DNA of 64,000 nucleotides, taken from assembly GCF_022965805.1 (NCBI RefSeq), contig NC_133108.1, positions 41,920,051-41,984,050 on the forward strand, in the 5' to 3' direction. Both the position numbers and the translations under genes were made by a program. Shown piece after piece: positions 35,990-47,715 of the stretch (positions are counted from its first letter, which is position 1; each line of letters opens with the position of its first letter). The notes beneath the pieces are model-generated. The model ran no database searches and was not told the DNA's origin. It saw only the letters and a program-made list of their open reading frames with translations. The DNA comes from Primulina eburnea (lineage: Eukaryota > Streptophyta > Magnoliopsida > Lamiales > Gesneriaceae).

Positions 35990-36434
35990 ATGGTGAGCGT
36001 CTTCGTTATTTTAATTTTTTTCCTGTTAATTATATTAAATATTTAGTGTTAACTTTTTAATGTTCTGTATTTATTTTTGTGATTAGGGGAAAACATATGT
36101 AGTTTTCATTGGGCGTAAACCTGGTGTATATGACACTTGGGAAGAGGCACAAAAACAAGTTAACAAATTTAGCGGTGCGTCTCACAGGTCATTCTCTTCT
36201 AGGGATGATGCAGTAAAAGCTTTTGGTTCGTATCTGGACAATCAAGTTGCAGCTTCTTCCTCTACTCCTAGTGTTGAAAGAACGTCGTCCGCACCTTCTA
36301 GTGCAAGTGCAAGTGCAAGTGTCACTCAAGCTGAGAAGATAGTTAAATTGGAAGTTGCACTTGCAAGTTTAGTAGAGATGACGGAGGAGATAAGAAAACA
36401 AATTGAATCTCTGAAAATTATTAGTGATAATTAG
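35990..36434 (+). CDS. Viroplasmin / RNase H1 N-terminal domain protein carried by the MULE (2 exons)
   Basis: The start codon lies alone at the end of one exon (35990-35992), followed by a GTGAGC donor. The second coding exon 36087-36434 begins GKTYVVFIGRKPGVYDTWEE. Together they encode about 116 residues. The N-terminal half (to about residue 50, ending SFSSRDDAVKAF) is the small domain found in caulimovirus viroplasmins and at the N-terminus of eukaryotic RNase H1, where it binds RNA-DNA hybrid. A serine/alanine-rich linker and a coiled-coil-like helix (about residues 85-113, EKIVKLEVALASLVEM) follow. There is no RNase H catalytic domain. The frame has no stop. Location inside a transposon suggests a captured host gene fragment or an accessory protein of the element; that is inference. 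Sequence upstream of 35990 (from about 35640) is probably leader. Confidence 0.75.
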
Positions 36435-37264
36435 ATATTTTTTGTCAATGTAATCTCTCATTTATTTTTTCCCTTAATTAGCTTGTGGTTTTTTCCGAGT
36501 AATTAGCTTGGGGATCATGTCCAAAAGATATTCCATAGTCAGTTGCGAAGAAACCATTCCATTATATAACTTAATCCATTTTCAGAATATTTGAATGATT
36601 GTTCTTTCAAAGGAATATAAAAAAGGTGATTCTCCAGCATTAGTGTGAATATGAGAACCCAAAAAATACAAAAAAAGAAAGAGATAGAAATCGAAATAAC
36701 CATGTGCAGCAGTAGAGGCTAAAAGGTTTATAACTGGACATACAGAACCTAAAATTTCAACATAGGACACAGGTGAGCATTGAACTGGACATACAGAGCT
36801 TAAAAAATAAATTAATAAGAAACAGGTTAGAGGATCAAGGCTCACTTAAAAATATTCTCTTGGATCAATGATCATTCAAAATGCCTTGAGCTCAGGCTGC
36901 AAAATGCCTTGAGCACTGGTATTCACAAGCAACAAGAGTTTTGAATGTATCCCCAACAATAAGAGTCAAATGAACAACCACACAGCCTACAAATGAACAA
37001 CCTCAACAGGGCTTCACAAGCAACAAGAGTTTGTTCAAACTACAAAAAAACAAACAACAAATTCTTTAATGTATGTCCAGCTTCACTTCATCCAAACTAC
37101 TTGTGGTCCTGTCATGATTGAAATGAAGGTATCCAGAGCTTATTCGTCCTCCGCTGGTTTCCGAATAATCTGACATTTTATAAGTTCGAAAATCAAATGC
37201 TCGAAAACCACAGAAAATACAGGAAACGGATATGACAACAAAAAACAATTACCACGACAAGGAC

Positions 37265-37625
37265 CTTACTCCTTACTTGTCATGAATGAGGACTCTGAAA
37301 ATGATAAGGGAATAAATTCATTTCACCACTTGTATACAAATTTGTATTACCTTCCTGCACGAGACATAAAAATTATCGAGTATAATAATGAATTGAGAGT
37401 CCTTAAAAAAAAAGTTCGAAATTTGCATGTTAAAAAATTATACAGAATAGTGTTGGTAAAAATTTAAAAAGTTCGAAAATTTAATGCTTAAAAAATTATA
37501 CAAAGTACTTACTTGTGATGAATTAGGACCCTGAAACTGATAAGGGAATAAATTCATTTCACCACTTGTATACAAATTTGTATTACCTTCCTGAACGAGA
37601 TATAAAAAATACCGAATATAATAAT
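37265..37625. repeat. Direct duplication (period about 240 bp) inside the MULE
   Basis: The block around 37297-37400 recurs at about 37537-37640. It includes GATAAGGGAATAAATTCATT and TGTATACAAATTTGTATTAC, with about ten differences. On the minus strand each copy looks like an exon bordered by AG and GT sites, so this may be an exon duplication in the transposase 3' part. Confidence 0.8.
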
Positions 37626-37888
37626 GCATTGAAAATAAATAAAAAAAACAAGTTACCATTTGATTTGAGTGCTGTACAAAATGTTGAGGAGGTAAAAAAG
37701 GATTCTGCGAGAATGTTAAATTTAAGTGTTGTTGGGATGGTATGTTGTTTATTTCCCGTGCGGTGGTGTCATCTTTTGAACTTTGTCCTTTTCTTTTGCC
37801 TCCTTTTGCATCTAGCACATCCAAAGAAGATGGTCATCTAACTGCATAATTAGTATATGATCACAAGTTTGAATAACTTAAAACTTAC

Positions 37889-40121
37889 TTGGAATTTCAG
37901 CTTTCTCTTTTCCTTTTCGTTTTCCTTTTTTGCTCTTGTTATCCCAATGTCGTGTAATATTTGCATTTGTAACTCCTTTTGCTTTAGCAGTGAGTGGGTT
38001 ACGTATGAATACTTCATCGATGTGACCGTCACTTGGAATATCATCACACGGCGTCTCATCATCTACACTCAAATTCTGGAGAAGGTTGGATATTTCACCT
38101 GTTGCTGTATCAACCAACGTATACAAACTTTTTCTCGCATCCTCATGAGATTTGCTCAATTGAGTTAGATCATACATCGATCTCATTATTTGGTTCACAA
38201 ACACCATCTCAGATTTATAACCACCACCACCACTTTCTTTGAAGTCATTGTTCACTATAGTTTTTATATTCTTCATCCATCTCTTCAAAATGTAACAGTT
38301 GGGTAGAACAGTGACGTCAAAAGAGTTAAACACCGTCAAAACATGCTTACACAAAATCCCCATTGTCTCAAACTTAGAACAACTACACTTTATTTCATGA
38401 TTCTGCTTATTGAACACCACTTGTCTGACCCTTGAGTTTTCATCGTGGGATTTTACTCTGAACTCAATCAAATTCCAATCATTACCAAAACAAGATGGTG
38501 GTTGAACAGATTTGCAATTCAAAGAGTTAACCATTTCGATTTCGAATAACTTGTAAATGGAAATAGTGTAGACATCAGCAGCATGAATCAACAACGGATG
38601 ATTTTTTAAAATCTGCGCAGGCTTACCATGACGACAACGGGTATCCTCAAACTTCTCCTTCTCTCGCCATTTATTTAGAATTTTTGTATAATTCATCACG
38701 AATTCATACAAAGAACACATTTTATTACCTGCTTTCTTCAAAACCATATTTGTGACCTCACTCCTTGAGGTAGCCAAAAGTCCTGCACTAAATCTTCCAT
38801 TGCTAAAAGCAGTAGCCCATTTTTTCCTGATTTTATACATCCCATTCAACCATTTATGACCACACAAATTATATGTATCGATCATATATGTCCACGTGGC
38901 ATCAAATTCATCTTCTGGGTCGCAGTAATTCATGCATTTATACCACAATTTTTTGAAATTTGAATCGCCATTTAAATTCCCAAAATGTGAAGGCGCATTT
39001 TGATTTATATGTCATTGACATAAACGATGATGGGAATGTGGAAAAACCGTTTCAATGGCATTCATCATGGCCTGGCATTGGTCTGAAAATATAGTTTCAG
39101 GTTGTTTTCCGTATATAGCATCAAGAAATGTTGTAAACAACCACTCAAAAGAAGCTTCGGTCTCATCTGACATAAAAGCCAAACCAAACAGCACATTTTG
39201 CATATGGTGATTAATGCCAATAAATGGAGCACAAATCAAATTGTATTTGTTTGATCTATATGTTGTGTCAATCGACAGCACATCACCAAAATATTCATAA
39301 TCCACTCCACATTTGTAGTCCCTAAAGAAAAAATTCATCACTCTATCATCATCATCCAATTGCACATTCCAGTAAAAGTAATTCTCTTTGTTCGCCTTCT
39401 CAATAAAAAATTGGATAAGTGCAGTTGCATCTCCATTCTCAACTTTGGTATGCTTTTTTAGCCGACTCATATGGTCATATGCATCTTTTCTAATAAAACC
39501 TAAATTTTATGGCCCACATGCTTCATTTTCCATAAAAGAAACGGCATTAGAAACAGATATTCCAGCATTCACCATAGCTTCTAGAGTGGATTTTTTGGCA
39601 TGTGATAAATTGCGTGCCAATCTTAACAGGTGAGTTTGATCAAGGGCAAACATCTCATGATTATGCTCCTCCAAAAATCTACTCACCGGCCATTCACCCT
39701 CTTTTTCCCTTGTAATTTTTAATCTGGCTTTACAGTTACTTCTGGTGATCAACTTTTGATAAACTGGAATCCTTTTACTAGAACATTTTTCATCTTTCGA
39801 ACCTTCACATGAGCAATTAAATTCCTTCGATTGAAGTTCATTAGTTTTGGGAAAACAACGTTGATCACCCTTTCTCACACTAAATCCTTTGGAATGCGCG
39901 TATTGACAATACAACAAATATGCCTCTTCAACACTATTCACAATTGAACCCACTGCTAGTTTGTTCTCCAAAATATCGACAACAGAGATTTCAGTTGGTA
40001 CCTCAACGTTTTCTGCCGTTGGAAACTCAGGAACTCCACATTGCTGTTGTGAAATGTGATCCAGTTCTACTCCTTCAATATATTTTCCCCCCAACTCTCC
40101 AATTGGGTTGTCATCTTCCAT
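37889..40121 (-). pseudogene. FAR1/FHY3-type MULE transposase, inactivated by two stop codons
   Basis: One continuous frame from the ATG at 40121 (MEDDNPIG) to a GTAAGT donor at 37888. In order it has a FAR1 DNA-binding domain (AYLLYCQYAHSKGFSVRKGD through EEHNHEM), the MULE transposase core (LSIDTTYRSNKYNL, FGLAFMSDETEASFEWLF, TIFSDQCQAM) and a SWIM zinc finger (CSCSKFETMGILCKHV). The frame is interrupted by TAA at 39507-39509, just after the FAR1 domain, and by TGA at 39012-39014, at the position after HHRLCQ. No frameshift is seen, so decay is by point mutation only. Family members cut and paste Mutator elements, and FHY3/FAR1 are domesticated relatives. Further 3' exons down to about 37060 are likely but unresolved. 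Confidence 0.9.
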
Positions 40122-40592
40122 TGTCAAGTAGAAAACCTATAGCAACCAACAAAGAGGAAAAAAGTTACATACCCAGGAAGTAAAGCTAACACATAGATAT
40201 TGGACAGTAAGATTTTGAACTTTTAAAATGCATGCATAACAAGAGGAAAAAGTTACATACCCAGGAAGCGCTAGAAATAGACTAAAATCGTGACTCTTTT
40301 TCTTACAACAGCTCCACTCTTTCATCCCATCATGAAATATTGCCTGTCAAAGACACTTCCGTGATTAATTTTACGAATCAGAAAAAAAGCATTTTTGTAA
40401 ACTAGTCAAAGGAGAAAGTTAGAGAAAGCGTTAAGCATGACATACATCAGGAGACATTAAATTAGTGATTTTTAATAAATACAAGGTAACAATTACATTG
40501 CACAAATCGCAGGCCCATTTAAGCTTCCAAATGAATAACACGTTAGACACGCCATGTCAAGTATGTATGACTAAACAATCCTTTCTGCAGAC

Positions 40593-41211
40593 AAATCAAA
40601 ACCAAATTTTCTGGTGAAAATTTACCAATTTACCAAAAAAAATTGATAACTCAACACGACAAATCAAAACCAGATTTTCCTCAAATCAGGTCAAAACATT
40701 ACAAAACAACTCCTTAACCACGAGAATAGGATACCCGTACAGAGAAGCTTCGCGCACATATGTAAATGCAGAAACAGAAGAGATCCACGGGTAGAAAACG
40801 CAGCACAAAGTGCATGAAATTAAGGCAGGAACAAATCCCAAATTTTTTGAAACAAACAACAATATCTACATTACAAAAACAAAAAAAATGGAAAGTGGCA
40901 AAGAAAATCCTCACCTTGCCTGATTCCGTCGTCGACTGGAAAAACGAACGGGAAGTGAGATTTTTTTTGTGGAGAGACTCTGCCGTGATTTTTGTTTTGA
41001 GAGCTTGCCGTGATTTTTTGAGAGGGAACGTGACCGAGGTTGTCTCAAATATTTCAAAAATCAGGGCAAAAGCTATGGTTTGGTTGGTCTAAACCCGTTC
41101 GTCTAAACCGCGGTTGAGTTTTGGTGTCCAAAAAAAAATATAATAGAAATGCCACGTGGCAAAAACTGAGTGGAATGGGGCAGTGCCCATACCGGTAGCG
41201 TCGCATAAACC
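40593..41211 (-). repeat. Right terminal inverted repeat of the MULE
   Basis: The complement of the left repeat, with a short extra segment near 41090-41110. It probably supplies the promoter for the transposase gene reading leftward. Confidence 0.95.
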
Positions 41212-41796
41212 AGTGGTCAGATTTGTTGGCAGTCATACTGGCAGAAAAGTTTTTATCTTTCTTTGTCCGTGCCAATACACAAAGTGCAGTATAGAGTAGT
41301 CCTCGTAATACATGGGTCATGAGTTCGAACTTGAATTAATTGTTGCATCGCCTGTCAAAATTGGGTTACCGTTCATTCAGTTGAATTTCAACAAGTATTC
41401 CAAGAGCACATCAGAAGACGTGTCCCTTTTCTCAATTTCGATTTCAGTATTGTTGGTCAAGAGCGCTGTCACATGAACTTGTGAAATTTTTTGTTTCCAG
41501 ATTTAAGAAAATAGAACGAAAATTCAAAATTTCTCAAACTACATGTTCCAGCCAATAACAAATAAAAATGAATTTGAAAACTTGAAAATAAAGATGGAAC
41601 TGAAAACAATATAAAAGACGATGCAAGACAAATCAGAAAGAACGTAGCGAAAACAAAATTAAATCTTGATCAAGTGGAATTAACCATCACCATCGATTGC
41701 TTCCATCATTTTTACCCTTCAAAATAATATTTTAAATTGAAGAAAGAATTAATAACAACGATCGAAATGAAGAGTAAAAAAAATTAGGGGATCGTA

Positions 41797-41921
41797 GATC
41801 TCAGACATCCAAGGAAGGATAAAGGCAGCATTAGCTCTCAAGCCCGGCGAAGGCGAAAGCTCTTAGGCGGCCACTGCGAATGTTTTGAGAAACAAGCCTT
41901 TCCATATATCATCATGGATCC
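41797..41921 (-). ncRNA. U14: U14 C/D-box small nucleolar RNA
   Basis: On the minus strand a C box ATGATGA (41909-41915) and a D box CTGA (41802-41805) are closed by a short GATC-containing terminal stem. Near the C box is ACATTCGCAGT (41873-41883), complementary to the 18S rRNA segment ACTGCGAATG close to its 5' end. Directly before the D box is CCTTCCTTGGATGT, complementary over 14 nt to the 18S segment ACATCCAAGGAAGG. The fifth base upstream of the D box pairs with the cytidine methylated by U14 in yeast (Cm414). These two 18S complementarities are the hallmark of U14, which is needed both for that 2'-O-methylation and for 18S processing. It is free-standing rather than intronic. Confidence 0.92.
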
Positions 41922-42050
41922 CACAACTAATCCAATTGAAAAAAAGAAAAAGAAAATCAAGACACATATATAACAAAAAAAAAACACAAAGATTGTATGA
42001 GGAAGGTGAGGCTGGAGCCTGGGGATGCGATTGCAGCGGAGAAGACCCCA

Positions 42051-42058
42051 ATTTATAG
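42051..42058 (-). promoter_or_regulatory. TATA box (with upstream telo-box) of the U14 transcript
   Basis: The minus strand reads CTATAAAT here. About 20-30 bases further upstream is AAACCCTAACCC, a telo-box typical of plant snoRNA and ribosomal-protein promoters. The spacing implies a precursor with a leader of about 100 nt before U14. Confidence 0.7.
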
Positions 42059-42109
42059 AGCGACTACGTTGAAATAAGGGTTAGGGTTTCCGGAATCTGA
42101 CGGCGGAGA

Positions 42110-43205
42110 ATTTTGAGTAACAAATTAAATTATTTAAAATAACTTGGTTATAAAGTGAGGTTTCAAGCTCCACCAATTTAAATTTAAATTTAATGATAAA
42201 TCAAACAAATAATAATGATAATAAATCATGTAAAATAAAATGTTAATAATAACAATAGAGTTAATATTTTAAAAATAACAAAATTAACAGACAATAAATA
42301 ATAATAATAATAATAATAAATTGTGAAATTTGGTTAAACCGAAATGACGGGTGTCATCAATTTAATTCGAAAATTGGTTTGAGTAATTCAGAAATCCGAT
42401 TTTATTTTTAAAATCATTGAAATTAGTTTATTCTATTTAATTTTATTATTTTTATAAGATATCGATTCAATCGACTAATGAAAAAAAACTTCATACATTT
42501 ATATTCGATAATTTATTAGATTTTTTAAAAATAAAATTCTCATCTTAATAATAAATTGAACTTTTTTAATGAACGAAAATATTGAAAATAAAAATGTTAG
42601 AATTTTATTTAGAAACTTGATTTATTCCGTTTTAGCGATATTTCATAAAAATAATTAAAATTAGACCATATAACAGGATTATAATACGATTTTTTAAAAA
42701 GAAAAATCAGAACTTATGAAATAATTAACATTATTACCACTATTATTTTATTTTGCATTATTTATATTATTCTTAATATTAATACTAATTGGTTTTTTTT
42801 AAAATAATGTAAAAACAATTATATTTATCAAAACGCACATAAAACACTCAACATTTCATAAGAAAACTTAGTGCCGAGGTTTCATGAAAACACACGTAGA
42901 GAAGGTGGAGTCTCAAACCTTTGGAGTTGTGGTCAAAGTACCAAGTATTACTGCTTCCATCACATAATCTCTTCCTCAGGTAGATAATTAGAGCATAATC
43001 TCGTCACTTTTTAAATTTTAACCAAACTCCAAAATAGAATCATTCAAGCAACAAAACTTTTCAAATTGAAGATAAATAAGTCAAAACTCAAACGGAACAT
43101 CTTGAATTCTTCAAAAAGTCTCTATACCAGAACAAATGAAGGCATCTGCAAGTACAGGTCCTGCCGGTGAATCAAAACTACCTTAAAAAGACTCCATAAA
43201 GATTT
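42110..43205. other. AT-rich intergenic region
   Basis: Very AT-rich with an (ATA)n tract near 42297-42325. The last 60-100 bases are the 3' UTR of the eS4 gene. No gene was seen. Confidence 0.55.
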
Positions 43206-45465
<2,260 letters not shown>

Positions 45466-45594
45466 ATCTGTGATGGCTGTGGCAATCTGCTGCGCCGCCG
45501 GGCTCTCCTAGCTTCAATCCTCCTTCGATTGCTGTTTGCGAAAGCTAAAATCTTAAAACCTAGTGTTCTCTAATTATATGTGGGCCGGAAGCCC

Positions 45595-46256
45595 TGTGCG
45601 GAGGGTACTTCGGGAGTTTCATTTTACATTTGCTTCACTCGAGTCGGGTTACGTGTTGGGATCCGAATGTATTGTTTCTTCTTCTCCATACCCCCTAAGT
45701 TGGATATCCGAATACTGAAATAATCTACAAATTGAATAATTATTGTAAACAATATTTAACAAGCCCAAGTCCAATACATTTAGTTTCGGGTCTGAGATTA
45801 ACCTTTTTTTTTTTTGGTTTGTTTTTTAAGCTCAAGCGAAATTGTTTAATTAGCTAGATTTTTTAAAATTCACAAACTTTAATCGATCTTCTGTTTAAAA
45901 GAAAAGCTCAAACGAAATTAAACAAATAAATTAAGACCACGTGTCTTGTAATTTGACTTGTTTTTCCGTACCAGGTCATATCCAAACATTCAACACAAAT
46001 ATGTATTTTAACCGACGGATTTGTAATGGAACAAGAAACCTAATTACAAAAACTCCCCTCCCCTGGTTGTTTCAATGAAGACAGTGGATTATAATACTTT
46101 GAGAGAGACTACTCTGGAAATGCATCGCATTGCTTTATACCAATCCACGAATTCTCGGGGGTAAACTACAGAAACACTGATTTGTTGCCTTAAAAAACAT
46201 GGCAGCCTTTGGTTGCAGACCATACATGTACATACATATTCACACACCCTAGCTAG
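45595..46256. other. Intergenic region upstream of eS4
   Basis: This is the promoter side of the eS4 gene and the 3' flank of the small acidic-protein gene. No other feature was recognised. Confidence 0.5.
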
Positions 46257-46607
46257 CTACTCATGAACTACTGAATGGATCAAGATCGAGGCTTCGTCAT
46301 TCGGTGGAGCTGCCACCACAATGTCCGACGCAGCCGGCAAGTGAGAGACGAGATCATCCATCAAGCCCAAGCCAAAGCCACCGCCTTCTTCTGACGGAGA
46401 TTTTTCATTTTCTTCAAATTTTCCATCTTTTTCTTCTTGTTTTTGACTCGTTTCTTCCATTTCCTGACGTCCCTTGTCTTCCTCTTCGGCGCTATTTTTC
46501 GAAACAAAAGCGGAAATCAAATCGCCTATCACCCCACCTCTTGCATGATGCTGCTCTTGTTCTTCGTCCCCGAGTAAATCGAGGAGATCTTCGACACCAT
46601 CTTCCAT
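46257..46607 (-). CDS. Small acidic protein of unknown function
   Basis: A 116-residue intronless frame from the ATG at 46607, with a TATA box 34-43 bases upstream and clear coding composition. The N-terminus is MEDGVEDLLDLLGDEEQEQ. The middle (about residues 38-72) is a highly charged Glu/Lys/Gln stretch. The C-terminus (GFGLGLMDDLVSHLPAASD, then NDEASILIHSVVHE) is more ordered and hydrophobic. No signal peptide or membrane span. I recognise no characterised domain. It resembles small uncharacterised plant proteins, so it is probably a real gene but its role is open. Confidence 0.6.
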   Translation of the reverse strand: MEDGVEDLLDLLGDEEQEQHHARGGVIGDLISAFVSKNSAEEEDKGRQEMEETSQKQEEKDGKFEENEKSPSEEGGGFGLGLMDDLVSHLPAASDIVVAAPPNDEASILIHSVVHE

Positions 46608-46640
46608 TCTTGATGACTGCTTCCGCTTTCTAGTGTAGTA

Positions 46641-46650
46641 GTACTTATAG
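46641..46650 (-). promoter_or_regulatory. TATA box of the small acidic-protein gene
   Basis: The minus strand reads CTATAAGTAC, 34 to 43 bases before the ATG. That would leave almost no leader, so transcription may start very close to the ATG. Confidence 0.5.
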
Positions 46651-46679
46651 AGGGGACAAATATTGGCGGTGCTTTGAAA

Positions 46680-47715
46680 AGAGTTCCACGTACTATTTTA
46701 TCTTATTTATTCCGTCGCACCCAATGAAGAGCATGCATCTGGATCACTCTTACATCGATGAAGGATTTCTCAAAGGTCGGTTACTCGATATATGTGAATT
46801 TAATTTCATATATTATCTTTCTATATATTTATATTTACATATATATCCGGATTTGTGATACCAAATTACCAATAGTCTTTAGTTTACATTTTTTAAATTT
46901 CGATTTTATTAAAAATAAATTTGCATTTTTAATGAAGTCACTTGATGGTTAGTCCTATAATTTAAATGTTTTTTTTGTCATTCCGAAGTTCATCTTGTTT
47001 ACTTTAAAAAATATTCTAAAAAAATCAGGACACATGCAAGTTTTTTTTTCCAAATATTAATGTCAACATCCACGACAGTTCCGGTAAAAAAAACGAGAAA
47101 AAAAACAAGTAAGTTATAAAACTAAAACTACAAATTCATCATTAATATCACCAAAAATTAAAAAAAAATGCAAATTCATTATTACTATCATCAAAAATAA
47201 AAAAAAACATGCAAGTTACGTAACTAAAAATATAAACATACTGTTAACAAGACCAATTTTTTTTAGAAAAAAATGCAAGTTACGAAAATGAAAATGCAAA
47301 TTTATTTTTAACAATACCAAAAGTAAAAAAAATACATTCCAAGTCAAAATGTAATTTTCTACCAATTGAAAAATTTCTCACCCAATTTTAAAAATGTGGT
47401 ATTTTTTTTAATATAATAAAAATCTATTTTAGTAATTTACAAGTTATCTATAAAAATCATATATGTCAGTATTAGCCTAGATTAGCTCAAGTAACACGAA
47501 ACTCTACCGGTATGTAACGGGCCGATAAAACTTGATCAGCAATCTACAATCCAAGTGTGTGCCATTTGAGATTTTCGAATCTTCTACATTTTGAGTTGCA
47601 GCTAAATATGCCTATAGTTCTCATTCTTGATGACCAAACTTCGAAAAACAAACAAGAACATGTCTTGAACGCATGTTGCACCAGACTCAAATGAAAAAGT
47701 AGCAGTCAAGGTTCC
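46680..47715. other. AT-rich intergenic region with degenerate tandem repeats
   Basis: At about 47100-47330 a unit around ATGCAAGTTACGTAACTAAAA and related ACAAATTCATTATTA blocks recurs imperfectly several times. No gene was recognised. Confidence 0.5.

Larger units (their letters stand above)
34769..41211. mobile_element. Mutator-like (MULE) DNA transposon with long terminal inverted repeats
   Basis: Inverted repeats of about 604 bp (34769-35372) and 619 bp (40593-41211) face each other. Both begin GGTT and share CGACGCTACCGGTATGGGCA. They are bounded by a perfect 9-bp target duplication AGTGGTCAG at 34760-34768 and 41212-41220, the size typical of Mutator elements. The 6.4-kb element carries a FAR1-type transposase gene on the minus strand (nonsense-mutated) and a small viroplasmin-domain gene on the plus strand. 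The clean duplication and well-matched repeats suggest a fairly recent insertion, probably moved by a transposase made elsewhere. Confidence 0.95.
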
